Shown: positions 35,357 to 43,198 of the stretch, piece by piece
Layout of the letters: every line of letters begins with the position of its first letter
Position numbering within the stretch: the first letter of the stretch is position 1
NCBI GenBank assembly: GCA_039889035.1
Contig: JBDQQY010000023.1
Coordinates: forward strand, 62,001 to 126,000
DNA: 64,000 bases
Direction: 5' to 3'
From: Plantactinospora sp039889035
Lineage (GTDB): Bacteria > Actinomycetota > Actinomycetes > Mycobacteriales > Micromonosporaceae
Translations under genes and position numbers: made by a program
Notes under the pieces: generated by a model
Databases searched by the model: none
What the model saw: only the letters and a program-made list of their open reading frames with translations
What the model was told of the DNA's origin: nothing

Positions 35357-36427
35357 ATGTCCCGTACCGCCGCCGTCAACTCGTGGGACGAGTTCACCCA
35401 GCTCCGTGAGATCGTCGTGGGCGACGCCACCCATGCCCGGGTGCCCCGGATGACCGACCCCTCCGCCTGGCTCGCCTGCTATCCGACCCTCACCCCGGCC
35501 GAACTCGGGGCCGTGCACCAGGGCGAGTTCCCCCGCCAGGTGATCGAGGAATCGAACGAGGACCTGGCCGAACTGGTGGAGACGCTCCGCGAGTTGGGAG
35601 TGAAGACGCACCGCCCGCCCGCCGTCGACCACCGCCGGGAGTTCACCAGCCCGGACTGGTCCGCCGACGGCTACATCTCCTACTGTCCGCGAGACATCAC
35701 GCTCATCGTGGGATCCACCATTATCGAGGTACCCAGCCCGATGCGCTCCCGCTACTTCGAAATCTTCAACCTCCGGCCGATGTTCCAGGACTACCTGCGG
35801 GAGGGAGCCGGCTGGATCGCCGGGCCCCGGCCACAGCTCCGCGACGAGCTGTACGAGTGGGACGACCTCGGCCGTCCGCTGCTCGGCGAGGCGGAACCGG
35901 TGTTCGACGCCGCGAACGTGCTCCGGCTCGGCCGGGACCTGTTCTACCAGATCTCCCGCAGCGGCAACGAGCTGGGGATGCGGTGGCTCGCCTCGACGTT
36001 GCGCCTGATCGATCCCGAGCTGCGGCTGCATCCGCTGCGCGGGGTCTACGGCTACACCCACATCGACAGCACCATCGCCCTGCTACGTCCCGGCCTGGTC
36101 CTGCTGAACCCGGAACGGATCACGCCGGACGCCGTTCCGGAGCCGTTCGACAGCTGGGACATCCTGTGGTGCCCGGAGATGGCCACCGCACCGACGGCGC
36201 TGCCGCACACCCTCAGTGAGCGGTGGATCAGCATGAACCTCCTGATGGTCAACCCCGACACCGCGATCGTCGACGCGACCCAGCCGGCGCTGCTCCGGGC
36301 TCTGGAGAGCAAGGGGATCACGGTGATCCCACGACGGCTGCGGCACGCGCGGGTGCTCGGCGGCGGGTTCCACTGCGTCACCCTCGACATCGTCCGGGAC
36401 GGCGGAAAGGAGGACTACCTGAGCTGA
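35357..36427 (+). CDS. L-arginine:amine amidinotransferase
   Basis: The start is ATG at 35357 after AAAGGAT. The 356-residue enzyme has the glycine/inosamine amidinotransferase (StrB1/GATM) fold signatures: NSWDEFTQLREIVVGD at the N terminus, PVFDAANVLRLGRDL (Asp), GYTHIDSTIALLRPG (catalytic His with Asp) and LGGGFHCVTLDIVRDG with the nucleophilic Cys. It transfers an amidino group from arginine to an amine. A diaminopropionate-type or lysine-like side-chain amine made in this cluster is a reasonable acceptor, by inference. It is the last enzyme gene before the precursor peptide. Confidence 0.92.
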   Translation: MSRTAAVNSWDEFTQLREIVVGDATHARVPRMTDPSAWLACYPTLTPAELGAVHQGEFPRQVIEESNEDLAELVETLRELGVKTHRPPAVDHRREFTSPDWSADGYISYCPRDITLIVGSTIIEVPSPMRSRYFEIFNLRPMFQDYLREGAGWIAGPRPQLRDELYEWDDLGRPLLGEAEPVFDAANVLRLGRDLFYQISRSGNELGMRWLASTLRLIDPELRLHPLRGVYGYTHIDSTIALLRPGLVLLNPERITPDAVPEPFDSWDILWCPEMATAPTALPHTLSERWISMNLLMVNPDTAIVDATQPALLRALESKGITVIPRRLRHARVLGGGFHCVTLDIVRDGGKEDYLS

Positions 36428-36449
36428 GTCCGCTCCCCCGGCCAATCGA

Positions 36450-36535
36450 CCTTCCGCGCGTCCTCTCCCGCGCGCTCTTCTCCGCGCGCACTCTTCTCCG
36501 CGCACATTTCTCCGCGCACATTTCCGCGCCTCTCC
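36450..36535. repeat. imperfect short tandem repeats upstream of the precursor gene
   Basis: Units of about 14 nt built around TCTCCGCGCAC(ATT) occur four to five times in succession between the amidinotransferase stop and the precursor promoter. The plus strand is pyrimidine-rich and CGCG-rich. It may be a protein-binding array, a slippage-prone tract or the tail of a transcript. No gene is supported in 36428-36696. Confidence 0.55.
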
Positions 36536-36630
36536 TTCGGCGCGTGATGCTGGCCGCCGCACTGACTCGGGCCGGTGCCGTGCGGCGCTGCGGCCTGCCG
36601 CCGGTCGTTCACGACTCATTTTGCCGAACC

Positions 36631-36659
36631 TTGACGGTCATTCGGCCGGCAACTGTACT
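36631..36659 (+). promoter_or_regulatory. candidate promoter of the precursor peptide gene
   Basis: TTGACG (36631-36636), a 17-bp spacer and TGTACT (36654-36659) form a plausible HrdB-type promoter about 40-50 bp before the precursor start. A separate promoter would let the peptide be made in excess of the enzymes, as in many RiPP clusters. Confidence 0.55.
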
Positions 36660-36696
36660 AACGAGCAATTCCAGGGCAGTTGCCCACCGACATCAG

Positions 36697-36840
36697 ATGG
36701 AGGTGTCTGATTTGAAGAAGAAGCTCCAGGCCACGGTGACGCGAGTGGTGAAGTCCCGGGTGGACGTCGCCTACTCGCCGGCCGCCAGCGTCGCGTACTC
36801 GCCGTCGGTCAGCGTCGCGTACGCCCCGTCAGCGAAGTAG
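36697..36840 (+). CDS. RiPP-like precursor/scaffold peptide with three VAY(S/A)P repeats
   Basis: The longest form (ATG 36697) is 47 residues. A TTG at 36712 is better placed, eight bases after GGAGG, and gives 42 residues starting MKKKLQATVTRVVKSR. A short basic, amphipathic leader-like part is followed by three near-identical octads containing VAYSP, VAYSP and VAYAP, ending in SAK. There is no Cys and Ser/Tyr/Pro recur at fixed positions. A repeated core suggests several products or modification sites per precursor; alternatively the whole peptide is a carrier extended at its C-terminal Lys by the PEARL-like enzyme. It is followed by a strong hairpin and the SagB-type gene. Confidence 0.8.
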   Translation: MEVSDLKKKLQATVTRVVKSRVDVAYSPAASVAYSPSVSVAYAPSAK

Positions 36841-36853
36841 GACGCGTTGCGGT

Positions 36854-36891
36854 GCGCCGGTGTGTGCCCCCCAGGGGGCACACACCGGCGC
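36854..36891 (+). terminator. 18-bp hairpin between precursor and SagB gene (attenuator)
   Basis: GCGCCGGTGTGTGCCCCC (36854-36871) pairs perfectly with GGGGGCACACACCGGCGC (36874-36891) across a CA spacer. It begins 14 bp after the precursor stop and ends 21 bp before the SagB-type ATG. There is no T tract. It most likely acts as a partial terminator or 3' stabiliser that keeps peptide mRNA more abundant than enzyme mRNA, as between sagA and sagB. Confidence 0.85.
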
Positions 36892-36912
36892 TGCGGGAGA
36901 GGTCGGCACACG

Positions 36913-38046
36913 ATGGAGTTCGTCACCAGATCAACCCTCACGATTTCCTGGTACGACGGCAGGGCGACCGCGTTGGACGCGATGACCGGTCAGGTCTGCG
37001 AGGTCAGCCGGGACACCCTCCTGATTCTCGACCGCTGCGCCGGTGGGGCGACCGTGCAGCAGGTCACCGAGGACCTGCGTGCCGACGGTTACGAGGTCGA
37101 CCCCGCCGAGGTCCACGCCACACTGACCGAGCTCCAGGCCGCCGGGCTGGTATGCCGAGCCGCGGCCGGCGGCGAGAATCCGGACGCGAACGGTGCGTGG
37201 CGGCGCTGGGGACCGGAGGCGATGCTGTTCCACTTCGGTACCAAGGACGTTCCGTTCGCCGCCTCCGCCGAGGAGGCCGAGCGGGTCTACGCCGACGTCG
37301 CCGCCCACGCGCAGCCGCCGCTGTTCAAGCGCTATCCAAAAGCGCCGACCGTCGTGCTCCCCCGGCCCCGTCCCGTGGAGTCGCGCCGATTCGTCGACGT
37401 CCTGTTGAGCCGACGTACCGTGCGCGAATTCGACGAGCGGGCGGTCGAGGTCGAGCAGCTCTCCGCCGTACTGTTCTATTCCTTCGCCCCGCAATCCTTT
37501 GTCGACATCGACGGGCTCGGCGCGCTGCCACTGCGGCCGTACGCCAACGGAGGAGCCCGATCGGAACTCGAGATCTACCTGAACGTCCGGGGCGTCGCCG
37601 GACTCGACGACGGCCTGTACCACTACGAGCCTGTCGCGCACTGCCTCGAATTCCTCCGCGAGCGGCTGGACCAGGCCCAGCTCACGCACCTGTCGCACCA
37701 GCAGGTGATGTGCGCGCACGCGCCGGTGACGCTCTTCGTGACCGGAGTGGTGGAACGGCTGGCACACAAGTACCACAACGCCCGGGCGCTGCGGGTGATG
37801 TACCTCGACGCCGGGCACCTCGGCCAGACCTTCGCGCTCGTCGCCACGGCCCACGGCCTCGGGCCGTACCAGACCGCCGCCTTCCGCGACAGCGACGTCG
37901 AGCGGGCGCTCGGCATCGACGGAACCGACGAGACCGTCCTCTACCTGCTCGGATGCGGCGTGCCCGCGGCCGTCCTGGAGAACCGGCTCCGGCCGGCCGG
38001 GCTCGGCGCGGCTGCCCTCACCCGCCTCTACGACGACCAGCCCTGA
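36913..38046 (+). CDS. SagB-type FMN dehydrogenase
   Basis: The start is ATG at 36913. The roughly 377-residue protein has two parts. Residues 1-100 form a winged-helix/PqqD-like region (ALDAMTGQVCEVSRDTLLIL, VDPAEVHATLTELQAAGLVC) that could bind the precursor leader. Residues 140-377 are a nitroreductase/SagB domain with SRRTVREFDERAVEVEQL (FMN phosphate), LPLRPYANGGARSELEIYLN, RVMYLDAGHLGQTFALVA and HGLGPYQTAAFRDS. The family oxidises azolines to azoles in TOMM pathways. No YcaO cyclodehydratase is present and the precursor lacks Cys, so oxidation of another bond is likely. It closes the cluster. Confidence 0.88.
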   Translation: MEFVTRSTLTISWYDGRATALDAMTGQVCEVSRDTLLILDRCAGGATVQQVTEDLRADGYEVDPAEVHATLTELQAAGLVCRAAAGGENPDANGAWRRWGPEAMLFHFGTKDVPFAASAEEAERVYADVAAHAQPPLFKRYPKAPTVVLPRPRPVESRRFVDVLLSRRTVREFDERAVEVEQLSAVLFYSFAPQSFVDIDGLGALPLRPYANGGARSELEIYLNVRGVAGLDDGLYHYEPVAHCLEFLRERLDQAQLTHLSHQQVMCAHAPVTLFVTGVVERLAHKYHNARALRVMYLDAGHLGQTFALVATAHGLGPYQTAAFRDSDVERALGIDGTDETVLYLLGCGVPAAVLENRLRPAGLGAAALTRLYDDQP

Positions 38047-38377
38047 ACCGGATCCCGCGCCGCTGCGCCCACGACGCGGCAGCGCCCGGAACGTATTGCA
38101 GAAGAAAATGGATACGGGCGGAAGCCGTTCGGCGGTGACCTGGCGTGACCTGCGTCGCCATGCTGGCTCCCACGTCCGGGAGCTGACCCCCGTTGACCCT
38201 CGGCTTCCGCCCCATCGGGCGCAACGGGCACGGCGACCGAGAGATTACGAGATCACCTCTCCGTACCGCCGACCTGCGCACATGGCGGGTCCAGCAGCGG
38301 AAACAACTCTCGACATCGCACAGCACTCCCCTGCTGTCCGCTGGCCTCTGCGGACTGGGCCGTGTTTCGTAGGTCTG

Positions 38378-38660
38378 TTACAGCCACTCGTTGATCGCGA
38401 CGATGTGCCGGGTGGCGAGGTAACGGACGGCGAGCTTGTCGTACCGGGTGGCTACCCCACGGTGTCGTTCGAGCCGGTTGATACCGCACTCGACAGCGTG
38501 TCGTTGCTTGTACGTCTCGGGGTCGAAGGCCGGTCGCCGGCCGCCCTTCGACCCCTTCCTACGCCGGCTCGCCGCCTGGGTCCGCGGCCGGTGTCGGCAT
38601 GGTGTGGGCGTAACGCCTATGGGGTGCCCCCCGAGCGGGATCGATAAGACCTTCAGCAAG
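38378..38660 (-). pseudogene. IS5-family transposase C-terminal remnant
   Basis: The reading frame AFDPETYKQRHAVECGINRL followed by RHRGVATRYDKLAVRYLATR and ending INEWL is the C terminus of the actinomycete IS5-type (DDE, split ORF) transposases. The catalytic N-terminal parts are missing. Plus-strand sequence near 38354-38378 (GTGTTTCGTAGGTC) resembles an IS end. This marks the right boundary of the biosynthetic cluster. The 38047-38377 stretch holds no gene I can support. Confidence 0.7.
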
Positions 38661-38736
38661 CCCTATCCTCCCAGCTCAGAAGGCACCCCTTCCAATTTGA
38701 TCCACATTGTGGGCAGCCCTTGGCGAAGGGCCGAGG

Positions 38737-39072
38737 CTAGATGTAGTACGTGAGTGCGTACAGCCCCACGGTCTCCTCGAATGAGCATCTCCACGATATC
38801 CACCCGTAGGCCTGCTGGTTGAGAATGGCCATGTAGAGGCAGGTGTCCCAATGGTCATACCAGGCGTAGAAGTGCCACCCCGCGGCCAGTTCCACGCTGT
38901 CCGCTGGGATTGGCTCGGCCGCCCGGGGAAGCTCGGCTGCGGCGTTGGCATTGACGGGCGCCGTTATAGCGGGTGGCCCGGCCTGAGCGGGGGACGCCGT
39001 CGCGAGCGCTAGACCCGCCGTCGTTACGAGGGTGGCCACGATCGTGATGGGACTCTGTCGGCTCAAACGCAT
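38737..39072 (-). CDS. small secreted protein, aromatic-rich
   Basis: The start is ATG at 39072 with GGAG four bases upstream. This 111-residue product has a signal peptide (SPITIVATLVTTAGLALATA, cleavage near SPAQA). The mature part of about 80 residues has many Trp/Tyr (GWHFYAWYDHWDTCLYMAI, QAYGWISWRC, LYALTYYI) and two Cys that may pair. I do not recognise the family. The pattern resembles small secreted actinomycete proteins seen beside mobile-element debris. Confidence 0.65.
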   Translation of the reverse strand: MRLSRQSPITIVATLVTTAGLALATASPAQAGPPAITAPVNANAAAELPRAAEPIPADSVELAAGWHFYAWYDHWDTCLYMAILNQQAYGWISWRCSFEETVGLYALTYYI

Positions 39073-39172
39073 TGCGCTCCTTCTGATGGTCGTGACGTAC
39101 CTTGTCCCCCGAAACTGTACGAGGGATGACCTTTCAGATCCCTGACTTGGCATTTCGGACGGTGAAAGCCTC

Positions 39173-39470
39173 ATGAAAGGCCGCCTGGCTACCGTGCGGC
39201 GCATCAACCGCTCCATCAAAGCGGGGGGACTCACTCCGCCGTCTCAGGTCTGGCCCCTGTTCGGCCAGGCCGAGCGGCGGGTACTGGAGATCCAGACGAA
39301 GCTGCACTGTTGGGCGGCCCATGATCCTGGTCCGCTCGGCAAGGGGGCAAATTGCCGACCAAACCCGGTCGCCCGCGGCAAACCGGGCTCGAAGATCCAC
39401 ATTCTGCGTGACCGCGGTGGCGTCCCGCTGACCCGCCTGATCTCCGCCGCCAACACCACGCCTCCGCCAA
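39173..39470 (+). pseudogene. chimeric remnant: group II intron protein plus IS5 transposase
   Basis: In one open frame, RVLEIQTKLHCWAAHDPG matches the N-terminal signature of group II intron reverse transcriptase/maturases (RVLxIQTKLHxWA). About 20 residues later it switches to NPVARGKPGSKIHILRDRGG and PLTRLISAANT, the DDE-region signature of IS5-type transposases. Neither element is complete. The fusion indicates successive insertions and deletions. Confidence 0.6.
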
Positions 39471-39893
39471 CGTCGCCTGCGCCCTGCCCACCTACCGCCG
39501 ACTCCTCAGGACCACCAAGTAGGACCCGGCCTTGGCTTGTCCCAGAGCGCGAGCGATGCCATGACCTGGACGACATCGGGGTCGCGGGAGTACGCCGCGG
39601 TCATCACCCCTCAGACGGGCTCCGGCAATCATCCGGTTGTACGGGATCCGCGGACTCGTGCAAACGCTGGTCGTCGTCGGCCCGTCGGGGTCGCGTCCAT
39701 CGCCGCCGGGAGCCGACTCACGACCTGGATCGGCGTCTCTGGGTACGGAGTTCTCGCGGAGCCCACCCACTGTTCGACAGGAGTTGCCCTTGAGTGGATC
39801 TTGTGTTTATGACTGTTGATCTACGATGGGATTCACCGTTTCCAATTCGATGTGCGCCCGGTATGCGGGCCGCCTCCTGGTGAGGGAGCTTTG
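39471..39893. other. no recognisable gene
   Basis: This is about 420 bp between mobile-element debris and the phospholipase C-like gene. Open frames exist on both strands but none has a ribosome-binding site with protein-like content that I can place. It is probably decayed sequence plus the promoter of the downstream gene. Confidence 0.4.
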
Positions 39894-41408
39894 ATGTCCG
39901 ACGAGACCAAATCTTCGCAGAGTTCGGTGTTCACGCGGCGCCGATTGCTGGGGGCGGGTGCTGCCGCAGGGGGCGCGGCGCTCGGGATGAGCGCGCTGCC
40001 GCCAAATGTTCAAAAGGCGCTGGCTTCGCCTCCGCCGAGCAGGCGGCCGTCGCTGAATGACATCGAGCACGTGGTGCTGCTCATGCAGGAGAATCGGAGC
40101 TTCGACCACTACTTCGGGACCATGTCGGGTGTGGCGGGCTTCTCCGATCCGGACGCGATCCGGCTGCCGACCGGTCGTAGCGTGTTCTACCAGCCCACAG
40201 ACAAGAACCCGGATGGTTATGTGCTTCCGTTCCACCTCGACAGCCGGACGACGTCGGCGCAAGGGATGCCGACGGCTGGCGACTATGCGTGGGACCCGTC
40301 GCACATGGCGTGGAACGGCGGCAAGATGGACCAGTGGCTGCCGGCCAGTTACCGATACTTCCAGGGCAACAAGGACAATATCCCGCTACTGATGGGATAT
40401 TTCGACGAGCAGGACATCCCGTTTCACCGGGCGTTGGCTGACGCGTTCACGATCTGCGACCACTACTTCTGCTCGGTCCTCGGATCCACCACTCCGAACC
40501 GGGTCATGTGGGAAACCGGCACGATCGATCCCAACGGGACGGGCGGCGGCCCCATCCTCATCAACCGTATGAACATCAACACCTGGCGGACCTACGCGGA
40601 AAACCTCACCGACGCCGGTGTCAGTTGGAAGTTCTACTGGGAGGAAGGGGGGATGCGGAGCCAGGCGTACCCGTACTTCAAGGCGTACCGAGACGCGCCC
40701 CCGACGTCGCCCCTGTACCTGAACACACGGACGCCTTCCGCTCCTGGCCAGTTCGAGTACGACGCGATCAACGATCGGCTTCCGACCGTGAGCTGGCTGT
40801 TCCCCCCAACCGGGCAGAACGAGCACCCCAATCAATCTATGCCCGCCGCCGGAGCGCAGTACATCGCGTCGAAGCTCGACGCGATCGCCGCGAACCCCGA
40901 CGTGTGGGCCAAGACCTTGTTCATCCTGGTCTGGGACGAGAACGGCGGCATGTTCGACCACGTCCGGCCGCCGACCCCGCCGGCCGGCACTCCCGACGAG
41001 TTCGTGACCTTGACCTCTCCGGGTGGGGTCAACGGCGGCGGTCTCCCGGTCGGGGCAGGCTTCCGTGTCGGTTGCATCATCGTCTCGCCGTGGACCGCGG
41101 GTGGCTGGGTGTGCAGCGAGCCGTTCGACCACACCTCGAATCTGCGCCTGCTGGAGCGGGTGACGGGCGTGGAGTGCTCGAACATCAGCGCCTGGCGGAG
41201 AAGGACCTTCGGCGATCTCACCTCGGCCCTACGTTTCCGCAGCAGGCCGGCGGACCCGCCCACGATCCCCAGCACGGCCGGAAACCTGGCGTTGGCCCAG
41301 TACGAGGTGGCAAACCTGCCCCCGCCGGTCCCTCCCACCGGGAAACAGGTCCCCCCGGTCCAAGCCCGCGGACGCCGCCCGGTCATACCACCCCGCCACG
41401 GCAGGTGA
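39894..41408 (+). CDS. Tat-exported phosphoesterase (phospholipase C/acid phosphatase family)
   Basis: The start is ATG at 39894 after GAGGGAG. The 504-residue protein has a Tat signal (FTRRRLLGAGAAAGGAALG). The bacterial phospholipase C/AcpA phosphoesterase signatures follow: IEHVVLLMQENRSFDHYFGT (Glu-Asn metal motif), GSTTPNRVMWETGTID, TVSWLFPPTGQNEHP, LFILVWDENGGMFDHV (Asp, Glu, Asp, His) and EPFDHTSNLRLLE. It is exported folded and should cleave phospholipid or phosphomonoester substrates outside the cell. It is monocistronic, with a C-terminal Pro-rich tail. Confidence 0.93.
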   Translation: MSDETKSSQSSVFTRRRLLGAGAAAGGAALGMSALPPNVQKALASPPPSRRPSLNDIEHVVLLMQENRSFDHYFGTMSGVAGFSDPDAIRLPTGRSVFYQPTDKNPDGYVLPFHLDSRTTSAQGMPTAGDYAWDPSHMAWNGGKMDQWLPASYRYFQGNKDNIPLLMGYFDEQDIPFHRALADAFTICDHYFCSVLGSTTPNRVMWETGTIDPNGTGGGPILINRMNINTWRTYAENLTDAGVSWKFYWEEGGMRSQAYPYFKAYRDAPPTSPLYLNTRTPSAPGQFEYDAINDRLPTVSWLFPPTGQNEHPNQSMPAAGAQYIASKLDAIAANPDVWAKTLFILVWDENGGMFDHVRPPTPPAGTPDEFVTLTSPGGVNGGGLPVGAGFRVGCIIVSPWTAGGWVCSEPFDHTSNLRLLERVTGVECSNISAWRRRTFGDLTSALRFRSRPADPPTIPSTAGNLALAQYEVANLPPPVPPTGKQVPPVQARGRRPVIPPRHGR

Positions 41409-41508
41409 CGACCCGCGCCCAACGCCGCCTACTCAGGACCGAAGGCCCGACCGGACCAATCGCCCGCCTCTTGCTGCCGGTCGCCGGCCGCTGGATCTCG
41501 CCGGCCAG

Positions 41509-42074
41509 TCACTCGCCGAGCTTGCCGAGTTCGGCGAGGTCCGCCGCGGCCCGGTCCGAGCCGGCATAGGGTGCCAGGCTGGCCAGCGGCCGTTCGCCGA
41601 GGATGCGTTCGCCGAGGTGGTAGCGGTCGTGGCTGGTGAGGAAGGCGTCCATCTCCAGGTGCATCCGGGCGATACCGGAGCCGAACTCGCGCCATTGCTC
41701 GGCGGTCAGCGTGCCTTCGTACAAGGGCGTGCCAGGCGCGTAGGTGAACAGGGCGAAGCATCGTTCGCGCCTTCGGGCGCCATCAGCCGGCCGAGCCGGC
41801 CGCCGAGGGTCCGCTGGTACGGGCGGATGACGCCCAGCCCGGCCGCGGCCAGGTGCTCAAGCAGGTCGAGCTCGAAGCGGAGGTCGGATTCCGAACGGAT
41901 CCAGTACTTTTCTCGGTTGTAGACCCGCAGCACGCGGCGACTGCCCTCGACGTCGGTGACGAGGTAGGTGTCGTTGAAGCCGCGGTTCAGCAAGCTCACC
42001 TTGACGGGCGCTGCGATGGCGTACTCCCGTTCCACAAGCTGGGCGAGGTCCTCGGCGTGGAGGGTCACGCGCAT
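41509..42074 (-). pseudogene. APH/homoserine-kinase-like phosphotransferase, truncated and frameshifted
   Basis: From ATG 42074, HAEDLAQLVEREYAIAAP and LLNRGFNDTYLVTDVEGSRR with VLRVYNREKYW give the N lobe of an APH-family kinase. Near 41765 the frame breaks; in another frame it continues as RCFALFTYAPGTPLYEGTL and IARMHLEMDAFLTSHDRYHL. It then hits a stop at 41509, before the catalytic HGDxxxxN loop. It therefore lacks its active site and is non-functional. It is unrelated in detail to the intact kinase of the biosynthetic cluster. Confidence 0.8.
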
Positions 42075-42649
42075 GTCGAGTGAGCCTATAAGGGGCCCAG
42101 CAGGCCCGCCAGGGAAACCGGCGGCGGTAGCCAGCGGGGTGGACAGCGGGGCCGCACCGCCGCAGCGCCGGTGTAAGGAGGCAGTCGAGCGGCTCGCCGG
42201 CGAGTTCGGTGCCGTGGCTTACCGCCGGCGGGCTGTGGCGGTCCACCGGCCTCGTTGGCAAACCGGGCCGCCGGGCAGGACCGGGACGGTTTCCGAGTTC
42301 ACTGCCGCTCGCACAACGAAGCAGGAGCCCTCCTCTGCCCAAACACCCTCGCCACGGGTACGCCGCAGACCTTCCCCACAGCCTCCCGATCACCGGCTTC
42401 ACGACTCCCGGAGGTGCCCCAACCACCCTGACGATGGCGGGTATGCGCTGCTCCCGGCCCGTATCCACATAGTCCCGGGCAGGTATTCAGACACGTCCAA
42501 TAATCCGACGTCGCCAGAGCACGCCGACACGGCTCGCGAGGAACAAGCGATCGCCCGAACCGCGCTGCCGGACACAAGCCCGGCCCGCTACCAAGCCGAC
42601 GGCAACCCGCTCGCCTTCCTCCATCAACCTGTTGACGGTCCCGTCCAAC

Positions 42650-43047
42650 TTCCGGGTCAGGCTCCCGATCGGAACCTACCGCGTACGCGAGCTGATCGGG
42701 CTGGTCCCCCGCGGGTAACTGGCAGGAACGCTCCTGCGTGCGCGGGGCTGCCAGGGCCACCGCTGGTTCCAATTGGCGTGGGTCGCCACCGCCGAGGCCA
42801 ACCGTTGAATGCTGATCCGCCGCCATCGCGACCGTCCCACCGAGTTGGTCTACTTCTACTGCTACGCCCCCAGGGCGCCACCCTGGCCACCCTGGTGCGG
42901 GTCGCCGGCAGGCGTTGGCCGGTAGAGACGTGTATCCAGCACGCCAAGAGCCCTAGGCATCGACGGACATCAGGGCGCAGGTGGCAGGCATGGCTGGGAG
43001 GCGTCAGTGGAGCCGCTGACCTCGGTGCTGTTGGCCTCATCTATTGA
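42650..43047 (+). pseudogene. IS701-type transposase remnant
   Basis: With in-frame stops and shifts, the plus strand reads RVRELIGLVPRG, then KGHRW-like GCQGHRWFQLAWVATAEANR, LVYFYCYAPQGATLATLVRV and AGRRWPVETCIQHAK followed by RRWQAWLGGVSG. This is the C-terminal third of IS701-family DDE transposases (RVAGxRWxVEExFQ...HQVRxWxxWYRHVTLAM). Upstream sequence to 42075 is too decayed to assign. Confidence 0.55.
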
Positions 43048-43130
43048 ACCTCCCTCAACCTGAACCACGCGGCGCTCACACACCGCGTCCGACCTCACGG
43101 TCCGACGGACCGCAAGGGGAGGTTGAAAAA
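43046..43130. repeat. 85-bp dispersed repeat, copy A
   Basis: It begins GAACCTCCCTCAACCTGAAC and ends AAGGGGAGGTTGAAAAA; the ends are partly inverted complements (GAACCT..CAACCT). The central GGCGCTCACACACCGCGTCC is identical in copy B at 50586-50669. It lies directly after the IS701 remnant. Copy A is not followed by an open frame like the one after copy B. Confidence 0.8.
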
Positions 43131-43198
43131 GGTTCTCATTGGCTGCTAATCCAGCAGAGGCCATTGACTTGCGGCTGAATCTTGTTGGGCCGCTGACA

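Noticed and set aside
36913..38046. Classical thiazole/oxazole (TOMM) cluster
   Set aside because: A SagB-type protein is present but no YcaO or E1-like partner lies in the window.
39816..39893. Longer start for the phospholipase C-like protein at 39816
   Set aside because: The ATG at 39894 has GAGGGAG upstream and directly precedes the Tat signal; the extra residues would bury the signal.
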